Positions 15,639 to 25,200 of a stretch of DNA of 64,000 bases are shown in pieces. Numbering within the stretch: the first letter of the stretch is position 1; each line of letters opens with the position of its first letter. The notes under the pieces are model-generated. The model had not been told where the DNA came from, searched no databases, and saw only the letters and a program-made list of their open reading frames with translations. Origin of the DNA: CAWINY01 sp963837635 (GTDB taxonomy: Bacteria > Acidobacteriota > Terriglobia > Terriglobales > Acidobacteriaceae); the NCBI GenBank assembly GCA_963837635.1, contig CAWINY010000003.1, forward strand, positions 62,001 through 126,000, in the 5' to 3' direction. The position numbers and the translations under genes were made by a program.

Positions 15639-15654
15639 TGTGACGTGCGTCACA
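15639..15654. promoter_or_regulatory. Perfect CRP/FNR-type palindrome
   Basis: TGTGACGTGCGTCACA is a perfect 16-bp palindrome and matches the CRP consensus TGTGA-N6-TCACA exactly. It lies between two divergent genes, 161 bases before the TTG start of 15815 and 166 bases before the start of the minus-strand gene. No CRP-family regulator is encoded in the window, so the binding protein is unknown. Confidence 0.5.
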
Positions 15655-15814
15655 CCCATTCAGGCCGTCAATCATTGCTCGAATGACTGCATTCATAACA
15701 TCCTGTCCATACCGTACGGGGTGATCAGGGACATTGATTCGAAGCTCTACTACCTTGCGAAGCCGCTTATTTCCCATCGCGCCGTCCCGGCTTGGTTTGT
15801 CCAGCAGGAGAGAT

Positions 15815-17437
15815 TTGACGCGCCGCCACCTATTTACCGGATTCTCGTTATTCAGCCTTGTGCTGGCAGCCGTCCTCATTGCACAGGCGCAAAGCCACTC
15901 GCATGATATTGAGAGCCTGGAACGGCAATACCTGGCTACCAATAATCCCGAGCAGCGCAAACAACTTGTAGGCGAACTGAAAGCGCTGGCAAAAAGCAGT
16001 CCAGCAGAAGACGCTGGCGCGTTGAATGCGGCGGTGTCAGCCATGTTGCCGGCAGCGGACTCCCCCGGGGAAGCAGAAGAGCTGCTGGAAATTGGGGCGA
16101 CCAATCCAGCGGGAAAGCTGGCCGGTGCGTCCAGCCTGCCGGACACGGAGTTCCTGGTGGATGCCCGACGCGCGGCCCAGGAAGCAGGCAACCCGAGCGG
16201 AGACGTGGAGACTTTGGCCGACATCCGGATCGATCATTTGCGGAAAGACAGCCTGGGACGCGACGGGCTGAGTTCGACCCACATCCAGCACATCTGGAGA
16301 ATCAACAGCCTGCAAGGGGCGAGGAACTTTTCGCCGCGCTCGGTGAGCTATTCCGGGATGACCGAGATGCTGAGCATGGTGCGGGCGCGGGTCCTGAAGG
16401 GCGATGGACGCGAGGTGGAGGCAACGGTTTGCGCAGACCAGCCGGTGGTGGCGAGGGGCTCGTCGATGTACTTCGACTCGCGCTCGCGCGATCTGCGATT
16501 CAAGCAGCTGGAACCGGGCGATGTGGTGGAGATTGAGTATCACCTGCTGGCCGCGGCAGAGGTGAGTCCGTGGGCGGGATACTACGCGCGGCTGGATGTG
16601 TTCCACGATTTCTTTCCGGCAAGGCTGAGGCGACGGGTAGTGATAGCGCCGAGCACGATGCAGCTGTACGCGGTGGAGCACGGGTTGCATCCGGTGGTTG
16701 TACGGCAGAAGGGCGCGGAGACCACGCGGATGTGGGAGGCGGGCGAGATTGGAGCGCCGGCCTTGGAATCGCTTGCGATGGCGGCGAGCACGAGCGGGCC
16801 GTACCTGCATGTTTCGACGATTGGCTCGGTGGAGGAGTTTGGCCGCTGGTACAGCGAGTTGCTGGAGCCAGGACTGAAGGCGGACGCGAATCTGCGCAGG
16901 GTGGCCCAGCAGATTCTGGAGCGGAACCTGACCACGCAGGGCAAGGTGCAGGCGGTTTATGAGAGTGTGCAGCGCAGCACAAAATACGTTGCCTTCGAGT
17001 TCGGCGTGCACAGCTACCTGCCTTATCCAGTTTCGACGGTGGAAAGGCGTGGGTTCGGCGACTGCAAGGATAAGGCCGCGATGATGGTGGCGCTGCTGCG
17101 GGCGGTGGGCGTGCAGGCCGAATTCGCCATGGTGCGCACGCGCTCGGCAAGACCCGTGGCAACGGAAGCGTACTCGGTACAGTTGTTCAACCACGCGATG
17201 GCCTTCGTTCCGGAGCTGAACCTGTATCTGGATGGCACGGCGAAGTATGCGGCGCTGGAAGAGTTGCCGCCCAAAGACCAGGGCGCGATGGCAATAACGG
17301 TGGACGCGCTGGGGAAGGCTACGCGGCGCACGGTGCCGTCTTCCCTGCTGGCGACTAACCGCGTGACCCGCGAGGTGCAGGCACAGTTGGTGCGCGACGG
17401 CAGGGTGGAGTTCGCGTCGGCAGGGGTGGAGCCCTAA
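15815..17437 (+). CDS. Exported DUF3857/transglutaminase-like protein, C-terminally truncated
   Basis: 540 residues. The TTG at 15815 is preceded by AGGAG at four bases and starts a good signal peptide (LTRRHLFTGFSLFSLVLAAV...AQA). A DUF3857 domain follows (SSTHIQHIWRINSLQGARNF through LEPGDVVEIEYHL), then a transglutaminase-like domain with a complete triad: Cys417 in GFGDCKDKAAMM, His in LFNHAMAFVP and Asp in LYLDGTAKY. It is closely similar to part of the protein at 22282-26115 but stops right after RDGRVEFASAG, where that paralogue continues for about 180 more residues. So it is probably a truncated copy. The catalytic activity of these domains is unproven; they may act as proteases or in peptide crosslinking outside the cytoplasm. 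Confidence 0.8.
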   Translation: MTRRHLFTGFSLFSLVLAAVLIAQAQSHSHDIESLERQYLATNNPEQRKQLVGELKALAKSSPAEDAGALNAAVSAMLPAADSPGEAEELLEIGATNPAGKLAGASSLPDTEFLVDARRAAQEAGNPSGDVETLADIRIDHLRKDSLGRDGLSSTHIQHIWRINSLQGARNFSPRSVSYSGMTEMLSMVRARVLKGDGREVEATVCADQPVVARGSSMYFDSRSRDLRFKQLEPGDVVEIEYHLLAAAEVSPWAGYYARLDVFHDFFPARLRRRVVIAPSTMQLYAVEHGLHPVVVRQKGAETTRMWEAGEIGAPALESLAMAASTSGPYLHVSTIGSVEEFGRWYSELLEPGLKADANLRRVAQQILERNLTTQGKVQAVYESVQRSTKYVAFEFGVHSYLPYPVSTVERRGFGDCKDKAAMMVALLRAVGVQAEFAMVRTRSARPVATEAYSVQLFNHAMAFVPELNLYLDGTAKYAALEELPPKDQGAMAITVDALGKATRRTVPSSLLATNRVTREVQAQLVRDGRVEFASAGVEP

Positions 17438-17862
17438 AGTCCAGGGGGGTAACCACTTACTTCACTGTCGATTCCACAAATCTAAAAGGGATTCGCTCTC
17501 CGTTCCTGTACCGCGTGCCGTAGTTTGGGAATGAAGTCCTATTTGTTCTGGATGTAGCCAGCAAATTGCCCCAATTGCGTCAACAGTTTTGTCCGGTTTT
17601 CCGAGTCTCCAGCGCTTTGCTGCAGGTCCCAACTGAGAGCATTGAGTTTTTGGCCCCGGCACACGTCTGCAGCAGATCACAGTTGACCTCAAAAGCAGCA
17701 GCGAGCCCACTTCGTCTCCAGATGCAGCAGTTCCGGATTCGTTAATTCGAGCAGCAGATCGCACTAACTCAAGACCAGCCAACCTCTACCCGTAATCGAC
17801 AATCACAAACTCAAATGTTTTCGAAATGTCGTGACTGCAAGAGGAGAAGGAGAAATACGCAT
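17438..17862. other. Spacer after the truncated DUF3857 gene
   Basis: About 425 bases without a supported gene, less GC-rich than its surroundings. It may contain decayed sequence of the missing DUF3857 C-terminus, but I could not recover it in any frame. A purine-rich ribosome binding region (AAGAGGAGAAGGAG, about 17837-17850) precedes the next gene. Confidence 0.45.
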
Positions 17863-18195
17863 ATGCGGAAGGTTCTTTTGATCGCTACACTTTCACTCGG
17901 CATGTTCGCTGTGGCTCAAACAGCGGGCAGCAGTGTCGGCGATACGCAAAGTGGAAACAATGATTGGTACAACCATAAACTCGCGGCGGCGGTACAGATG
18001 TTTAACTGCATTGCGGCTACAACTGCTCCGTCCGTGACCTCGCTGTCCGAGAAGCAGAGTGATATACAGCCCGAAAGTATGGCTTCCAACACGGGATCGC
18101 AGGGGGATTGGTACAGCCAGAAACTCGCAGGGACGGTACAGCAGTACAGCCGCGATAAGGCTGCAACTGGTCCGTTCACCACTACTTCTCAGTAA
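17863..18195 (+). CDS. Small exported protein with duplicated DWY-KLA motif
   Basis: 110 residues. The signal peptide is MRKVLLIATLSLGMFAVAQT. The mature part contains two copies of one motif, NNDWYNHKLAAAVQMF and QGDWYSQKLAGTVQQYS, about 50 residues apart within Ser/Thr/Gln-rich sequence. The upstream ATG at 17815 would add a charged, cysteine-bearing leader; the purine-rich site at 17837-17850 and the signal peptide favour 17863. No known domain. Together with the LPQFPQAA protein at 15114 it forms a pair of small exported repeat proteins around the DUF3857 gene. Confidence 0.6.
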   Translation: MRKVLLIATLSLGMFAVAQTAGSSVGDTQSGNNDWYNHKLAAAVQMFNCIAATTAPSVTSLSEKQSDIQPESMASNTGSQGDWYSQKLAGTVQQYSRDKAATGPFTTTSQ

Positions 18196-18349
18196 TCCCG
18201 CGCATCTTGGCTCGACCGCGAGAAGTCTACGCGGTGGATCATCTATTGGCCCGTATCCAATGCGGGCCATGTTTTTGTCCGACATATTTTGTCCGCCGCC
18301 AGTTTCCTGTGTCTCCCATTGCACGGGGTGAGTAGTTGTGGATCACCTA

Positions 18350-18670
18350 TTACGAGAGCAGTCCCAAGCGTTCCTGGCCAATGCGCAGAGGTATCAGGGC
18401 CTCCGACTCGTACCCCTCGCCATTGCAGCGGTTGCGGGTGCGATTTTGCCGGTCGGCCTCGGTGGTGCTGGCGAGCAATTCCGTCGTGCTGTTCTCGGCG
18501 AGAACAAATTCCTTCGGAAACCCGCGGGCTTCGAAATAGGGATAATCATCCCCTTCCTGCAGCCGGATGCCCGCCGCTTCACAACCGGATTGTTCCTGAA
18601 AGAAGGTTGCCGCCGCCCACACCATGTCACGGGTTCCCGTGCTGGCATTCAGCCGCGTCAGAGCAGGCAC
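18350..18670 (-). pseudogene. GAF-domain remnant with internal deletion
   Basis: The 106-residue frame reads AAATFFQEQSGCEAAGIRLQ, EGDDYPYFEARGFPKEFVLA, then directly ENSTTELLASTTEADRQNRT and GYESEALIPLRIGQERLG. The two halves match the beginning and end of a GAF domain known from PAS/GAF sensor kinases. Between AENS and STTELL about 50 residues (the CGNV...PFF..GSFW region) are missing. The join falls where both halves contain an N-S pair near 18494, as expected of a deletion between short repeats. The protein also ends just before the usual QLNDR segment, and no kinase follows. A fragment of a lost sensor protein. Confidence 0.65.
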
Positions 18671-18700
18671 CGTCTCTAACGTACATTTGGCGTCACTCGA

Positions 18701-21700
18701 CTAGCTTGCCGGCTGAGATGTTCGCAGCCGCTGAACTGTCAGCCGCTGCCGCTCAGCGTCGTCGATCTGGCGTGCGAAGCGGCTGAACTGTTCGTAATCC
18801 TTCGGAGCCACGACTTGTACCGGAAGGCGGAAAGAGCGCGTGATCTCGACTGCGTCCGCGGCTGTGCGGCGGAAGGTGACCGAATACCCGCCAAACTGGT
18901 TTTCTACCTGAAGGTCGGCGGCCAGCGAAACCAGCCTCAAGCCCGGAGCCAGCCGGACACGAAACTTCGTTGTCTCAATCAGCGGGAAATCGAGCAGCAA
19001 AGGCTGTTGGCGCACCCCGCCCGTACCATACATTTTGCGCAAGCCGAGCGCAGGCACCAATTGATCCATGTCCGCCACCTCACCTACAAAGTTCAGAAAA
19101 TGCGGCGCGCGGCAGGCAAGCACCAGCTCCAGCGGCTGATCGCTATCGGCTTCGTGGTGGACCTCGCCGCTGGCCTCGCTGATTCCTGGGAAGATCCGCA
19201 AGGCAAGCTGCTCGAAGAAATGGCCACGGTCGCGCGGCTCGATCCCGTTGAGGATCGTCCGCAACTGCGTGCTGCGCGCGGCCCCCATACGGATCACCAG
19301 GCGTGCCGCCAGATTTCCCTGCTCGTCGATTGTCACTTCCCCATCGGCCGTGCTGCGCTCATCAACGATCGGCGAGGGCAAGGAAACAAACTGTCTGGCA
19401 AGCCCTTCCGGGGTGTCGAAGGGGACGGCCAACGCCTCCTCGCGCGCGATGGCGGCGGGCAGCGCGCCGAAGGCAACGCCGTCTTTTTCCGCGCTCACAA
19501 TAATATCGTTCCGCGATTGATCTGCCCGGCGCAGATGAAACCTAACTAGCGGGTCGATGTAGATGTCGTCCGAGGCCGAAACTGGCTTTCTCGTGCCGCC
19601 GTGGCGTGCCAGCAGAAGGTCGGCCGATAATCCGGAGGCCCGCGCCAGAGCGATTAATACCGCCGTCCGGCTACCCTGCCAATCGGCGAGAGTGTCCTCC
19701 GCCGAGGTGATCTCGGCCTGGGCCATGGTCGCCTCGGCCGAGCGCACATGGGAGGTGACGTAGTGATACAGCGCGCGTGCCTTTTCCTCGTCCGTCCACC
19801 CTTGCGGGCTTGGAGCGGCCGCTAATTCGCCTTCGATCTCATGCGCCGCCGCGACCACCCGCGGCCCGATGCGCGTCGCTTCGAACATCGCGTTGCGGTA
19901 CTCATCGCGGACGTCGGCCCAGTCACGCGTGGGCAGGAGTCGTACCATTGGCAGCGTCTCGGAAGCCGGGGGCATGGCCACTTCTTCCACCGACTGGGGA
20001 ATATCGTTCATCTCCCACACGCGCACCTGCATACCGTATTCCTCGTGAGCCGATGGCTTCGGTACTTTGCCAAAGGTCGCGACGCGGACGGAGCCATCTT
20101 CCTGGACCGGCGTGAGGACGACGAAGCGCGAGAACAGGATCGGCGCCGTGAACGACCCAAAGGTGAATTCGAACGCATCGCTTTGCGTGCTGAGGCCCTG
20201 GCCCGGATAACGCACCACGTACTCCTGTTCGATCACGTCGCCGGGCGCGAGCGCGGGCATGGAGATCGTCGGCTTAGCCGTGGTCAGTTCGGGCTCGGCA
20301 ATGGCGCCGTCGCTCTTGATCGTGCGCAGTTCCAGCACCTCCGCCGACGGCGGCAGTCGAACTTCGCCATAGCGCTCGATGCCGTCCCGATTCAGCAGGC
20401 GGCTGAGCTTGTGGACATAGAGGGAGACATCGCCGTTCGGCTGCAGGCGCACGACATGGTCCTGCAGCAAGGTGACCGCCGGACCGCCGGAGAAGCGCCG
20501 CTCCGCCGTGTCGCGGATCACCTGCATGGGGTCGCGGCGATAGGGCGCGTAGAACGCTTTGCCGGTATCAAACTCTTCTCCGCGCCCACTATCAGAATCG
20601 AGCACCCGCGATCCTGATGCGGCCCGCTCAGCCATTCGCTGCAGCCGCTCCGAATTTGGAGCTAGTTTCTTTAACTCTTCGGCAGCGCGCCGCGCGGCCG
20701 CGACATCACCGGCCAGCGCCAGCTCGCGGACCATCACCGCACGTGAGTTGCGATCGAGAGGACGCGACGTCGCGATCTTGGCCGCCGCCGCTGCCGCTTC
20801 GGCGTGACGGCCCGATTCGCTCAGCGCCTCCGCATAGGCCAACGATCCCGGGGCGCAATTCTCAAGCTGCTTCTCATATTCCTTAGCGCGCTCATAGGCG
20901 CTGATCGAAGCAAAGACGTCGATCGCGCGCTTAAGCGCACCGCAGGAGGGATGGAGGGCCGTTTCCGCCTTAACCGCAGCCACCGCCTCAGCCCGCTCGT
21001 GCAGCCGCATGGCAAGCTCGGCCCGCAATTGCTGAGCCGGCGCAAACAAGGGCTGCGCAGCGGTCACACGTGTCACTGTCTCCCAGGCTTCTTCGTTCTG
21101 CTCTTCGTCGTAGGACTGTTTCGCCAGTTCGTAGTCAACCACGAGCATCGAGGGCGCCAGCTTCTGAGCATCTTTCAACGCCATACGCTGCTCGGAGCCA
21201 GCCGAAGCCGCATGAGCCCACGCTTCGGCCAATAGCAACTTCGCTATCGCACTGTTCTGGCCATCGAGTTCCGAAATTGCTCGGCCGTAATCTCCTTCCC
21301 AGTACGCGAGCGCAGCCCGAACGTATGCAGTCTCTGCTTCATTCGAAACCGGCTGCGCTGAGCTGGCATTCGGATGCGCTGTGGGGGAAAATGCCACGCG
21401 GAACGGGGTCGCCGACGCCAGGAACTTCACCAAGACGCGATGGGTCCCCGCGCCGAGCTGTAGCTTCTCCGATGCTGTGTTTGCGGTCTGATGGAAGCGG
21501 TCGTCTTTAGTAAGCGCGACCTTGCCATCGACAAAAATCTGCAGCGTGCCCGGCGTTTCCACTCGCAGCAGCCATTCGCCCGCGCCAAGCTCAAGGTTTC
21601 CTGCCGCGTAATAAATTCCGCTGGCGGGTTCGTAATCGGGCATCAGGAAGTTGCCATCATCGAACTCGAACGATTCCACGGCCCGACCGTCATACGAAGC

Positions 21701-22213
21701 TTGAGATAGCCCACCCTCCTCGGGCGGCCATCGGCGATCGAAATCGAGGTTGGGATAGCGCCCAAAGGGTCCAGCAAGACGCCAGCTAGTGACGACTCCT
21801 GCCTGATGTGCCAAATCCTTCAGCGAAGCTCCCGGCATGCCGTCGGCAGCGGCTTCCAGCAAAGCCGTTCGCAGATAGCTGGCTTGAGGAGAGCCGGCAT
21901 CTGGGGAGGGAGCATTGAGCAGCGCGCGGATGCGTGGGACAACGGCCCGGAAGGTGGTTGTGTTCTCGGCGAGGTCGAGCACCCGCGCCGCCGCGATCTC
22001 CGCCCGAGGATCGTGTGAGCGCAACGCGCAGAGGCGCATCGCCGCATCGAGTTCGGCGGCGCTATCCGCCTGCCCGGCGGCCGCTTCCATTTTCGTGAAC
22101 AGCGCATCCACCGCGCTGGCGCTCGGTTGGGGCGAGGCCTGGATGTCCTGTGATTTCGCCACCCCAGGGCGGGCGGAAGGCGCCGCTTGTCCCGGAATAA
22201 CCGGGGTCCCCAA
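18701..22213 (-). CDS. Exported TPR/DUF3857 protein with degenerate transglutaminase domain
   Basis: At least 1170 residues. An N-terminal region contains a beta-rich lectin-like part (LQIFVDGKVALTKDDRFHQT), then TPR-like helices, a DUF3857 domain (VVRLQPNGDVSLYVHKLSRL through LAPGDVIEQEYVV) and a transglutaminase-like region at about 820-930. The catalytic site is degenerate: where relatives have GDCKDKA this protein has DWQGSRTAVLIALARASG, with no cysteine. The annotated start is a TTG inside a palindromic repeat. The frame stays open upstream and codes for a signal peptide (VAKFAAAVLLTCALLPQ) but has no ATG, GTG or TTG there, so the real start is unresolved and lies between 22214 and about 22330. 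It directly follows the intact paralogue at 22282 and is surely co-transcribed with it. Confidence 0.8.
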   Translation of the reverse strand: MGTPVIPGQAAPSARPGVAKSQDIQASPQPSASAVDALFTKMEAAAGQADSAAELDAAMRLCALRSHDPRAEIAAARVLDLAENTTTFRAVVPRIRALLNAPSPDAGSPQASYLRTALLEAAADGMPGASLKDLAHQAGVVTSWRLAGPFGRYPNLDFDRRWPPEEGGLSQASYDGRAVESFEFDDGNFLMPDYEPASGIYYAAGNLELGAGEWLLRVETPGTLQIFVDGKVALTKDDRFHQTANTASEKLQLGAGTHRVLVKFLASATPFRVAFSPTAHPNASSAQPVSNEAETAYVRAALAYWEGDYGRAISELDGQNSAIAKLLLAEAWAHAASAGSEQRMALKDAQKLAPSMLVVDYELAKQSYDEEQNEEAWETVTRVTAAQPLFAPAQQLRAELAMRLHERAEAVAAVKAETALHPSCGALKRAIDVFASISAYERAKEYEKQLENCAPGSLAYAEALSESGRHAEAAAAAAKIATSRPLDRNSRAVMVRELALAGDVAAARRAAEELKKLAPNSERLQRMAERAASGSRVLDSDSGRGEEFDTGKAFYAPYRRDPMQVIRDTAERRFSGGPAVTLLQDHVVRLQPNGDVSLYVHKLSRLLNRDGIERYGEVRLPPSAEVLELRTIKSDGAIAEPELTTAKPTISMPALAPGDVIEQEYVVRYPGQGLSTQSDAFEFTFGSFTAPILFSRFVVLTPVQEDGSVRVATFGKVPKPSAHEEYGMQVRVWEMNDIPQSVEEVAMPPASETLPMVRLLPTRDWADVRDEYRNAMFEATRIGPRVVAAAHEIEGELAAAPSPQGWTDEEKARALYHYVTSHVRSAEATMAQAEITSAEDTLADWQGSRTAVLIALARASGLSADLLLARHGGTRKPVSASDDIYIDPLVRFHLRRADQSRNDIIVSAEKDGVAFGALPAAIAREEALAVPFDTPEGLARQFVSLPSPIVDERSTADGEVTIDEQGNLAARLVIRMGAARSTQLRTILNGIEPRDRGHFFEQLALRIFPGISEASGEVHHEADSDQPLELVLACRAPHFLNFVGEVADMDQLVPALGLRKMYGTGGVRQQPLLLDFPLIETTKFRVRLAPGLRLVSLAADLQVENQFGGYSVTFRRTAADAVEITRSFRLPVQVVAPKDYEQFSRFARQIDDAERQRLTVQRLRTSQPAS

Positions 22214-22240
22214 AACGCGCTGTGTTTGCGCATTTTGGGG
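22208..22240. repeat. Palindromic repeat within the signal-peptide region
   Basis: CCCCAAAACGCGC (22208-22220) pairs with GCGCATTTTGGGG (22228-22240) with one mismatch and a 7-base loop. It lies in the coding frame of the 18701 gene, just after the hydrophobic core of its signal peptide, and resembles the copies at 23563-23594 and 57764-57792. Confidence 0.65.
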
Positions 22241-22281
22241 TAGAAGTGCGCACGTAAGCAGAACCGCAGCCGCAAACTTCG

Positions 22282-25200
22282 CTACCGTGCCAACCCCACT
22301 TTCACTTCGCCGCGGAAGGCGCGCTCCACCTGCCCGCAGAAATCGCGGAATCCGGCATATTCCGCGGGCGGGATGCGCAACTTCCGGAACTGCACCGAGG
22401 TGCGGATCACTACATTACGTCCACTCCTCTGATACTTCAAGGAAGCCGCGCCGAACGGCGAATCGATGACGGTGTCGCCAGGCAGCGCCGTCACGCTGGC
22501 TCCCGCGGGCAATTGCAGATCGACTTCTTCCTCGGTTGTCCACGGCGCCGGCAACAGCAGATCCTCTTCGCGGGTGGCCAGCGGCGACAGGGTTTGCACG
22601 TAGGACCGCTGCATCCAAGAGGAGCCGAGCGAAACCGTGGCGTGCCCAACGAACGTCTCCACCGCGCCGCGGAAGTTCACCACCACGTCGTGCTCCAGGT
22701 CGGTGGCGCCATCCACGATCACATCATCCACCTTCACCGAGGGGAACACTTCGGCAAGTGCGTCGCGCACCGCGTCCCGTTGGCGCTCCGGAGTTTCATA
22801 TTCCCGGCGCAGGCCGGGTGCATCATCCCCGCTGGTGTAGGCTGTGCCGCTGAACTCGATGCTGCCATCCCGATTCAGCTGCGCTTTCACGGTGCGGCGA
22901 GTGATGTTGTCCTGCGGCCGCGTGACCGGGATGCGACGCAGAGTGGCTCGGCCATCCCGCGACACGGTCAGCGCCATCGCGCCCTGGTCTTCCAGCGGCA
23001 ACTCGCGCGAGCCCGCATATTCCGCGGTGCCGTCGAGCCACAGATCATATTTCGGGATGTAAACGATGGCGTGGTTAAAGATGGCAATGGAGGTCGCGCC
23101 CTCGCCGATGTCGCCCAGGCGGCGGGTGCGCACCAGCGCCAGATCCGCCTCGATGCTCGCCTGCCGCAGCAGCGCGATCATCAGGCTTGCCTTGTCCTTG
23201 CAGTCCCCAAAGCGGCGTGCGTATACCTGCGACACCGGATATGGCTTATAGCTATAAATGCCGAACTCCAGGGCGACGTAGTGCGTGTTGCGCAGCACAA
23301 ACTCGTGCACCGCGCGGATCTTGTCCAGCTCCGTCAAGCTGCTGGCCACCACTCGCGAACCGACCTCGCGCAGCGTGGAATCCACCGCGAACTGCGGGCG
23401 CACCAACGCCGCATACCAGCGTCCAATCTCGTCCCATGATTGAAACGTAGAGACGTGCACGTAAGGCGCAATCTCCGTCACCGCCGGGCCACGCGGCTCG
23501 TCGGGCAGGGCCGCCGTGTCGCGCGCCTCCCATTGATAAACGCGCTCGCCTTCTTCCGGGGTCCCCGAAACGCGCCGCAGTGGCGCGTATTGGGGTGGTT
23601 CGATGTGAACCGCCGCCGGCGCAGGCATCCGCGCCTCCAGCACATTGAATCTCCGTCGTGCCGGAGTGATCAGCACATAGCGCTGCAGCTTCTGCTCGAC
23701 ATTGGCCCGGAACACGGTCAGCCCGCCAAAGTAATCGCCGTAGGGATTCACGTTGGTGGTGGGCGCAATCCGGTATTCCAGCTCGACGATGTCGCCCTCC
23801 TGCAGCGTGGGGAAATGCACCTCGCGCGAGCGCACGTCGTAATACATGGACACGCTCGCATCGGCAACGCCGCTTTCGCCACCCGGCTCGGCTTCGATCA
23901 CCCGACCGCCGGGTTTATATACACGCGCGCGAATGAGCCGCAGCTCTTGCGTACCCGGCGAAAACTGCACGCTGCGGGTGGCGTACTCCCGCGCGCCCTG
24001 CGCGCTACTGATGTAGATCACCTGTTGCACATGAGTCGCGCTCAGGCCATTGTCGAAGACCCGCTCCACTTTCACGTCCGCCAGGGATACGGCCGCGTTG
24101 CCATGCGGCTCCGGCGGAGTGCGACGCGCTTCGCGCACCAGCGCACTTACGTCCGCCAGATAGGCGGTCGCTTGGTCTTGACTGCCGGTCGGAGTCCTCG
24201 TCCGTGGCGATTCGGAACGCGGATTCCCTCTTGCCCCAGCAGCCGGTTCGGTCGATGAGCTGGACCGCTGCCCGGCCTGGGCCAGGAGATCGGCGTTACG
24301 CTCCCGTAGCTCTGAATCATCGGGAGCCAGCGCGAGCGCGGCGTGCATCGACTTCTCCGCCAGCGGGAAGTCGCTTCCTCCTGCCGCGAGTTCGGCCACG
24401 TCCGAGTAAACCTCGGGGTTGAGCGGATCCAGCTCCAGCATCGCGGCGTAGGCCGCACGGAGGGCCTGGGAATCATGTTGCCGGCTGGCCAACTTAACTT
24501 GGAGTTTCCGCGAGGACGCATCGTCGAAATCTTCGACCAAGACCGATTTCAGCAGCCGTTGGGCATCGTCGAGCAGCCCCAGATCGGCATAGCGCTCCGC
24601 AAGCTTGCGCCGTAACCACAGCGCCGCGGGATTGGACGACTCCAGCCTGCGCAGGATCTCAAGCGCCGCCGAGTTCCGCCCGGCGGCAACGTACAGCTCA
24701 GCCACGCGCTCGCTGAGGACAGAATCCTCCGGCGTTCCCTGGGCGGCGCCAGGGCTCCCGGCGGCAGTGTTGCGCAACAGATCCCGAGCCTTCTCCAGTT
24801 GGTTGCGGTTGAAATAGTAGTCCGCGAGCCCGAGCTTTACTTGGACATTCGAGCCGTCTTTGTCCAGGACCGCGGCTGAGCTCAAGGCGGCAAACCTGCA
24901 CGCCGCATTGCCACAACTCTCGACCACTTCGAGCCAGCGATTCACGGTCGGGCTCAGGTGCGCGGCGGATTCCAGATCGTCCAACTCACCCCCGCAGGCG
25001 TGTTCGCGCTCGATCAGGCCCAGCGTCTCGCGGAGCGAGGCGGACTTGTTCTCCGCTTCGGCGCTCGCTCGCGCCATCTTGACCAGGTCCTGCAACGGAC
25101 TGCCGGACCGCTGCCATGTGCCCTCCACTTGCTGGTACGGAGTCGCGGGTTGCGCCGCCGAGACGCGCAACGGTATGCCGCCGCCGCCGAGTTCGCTGAC

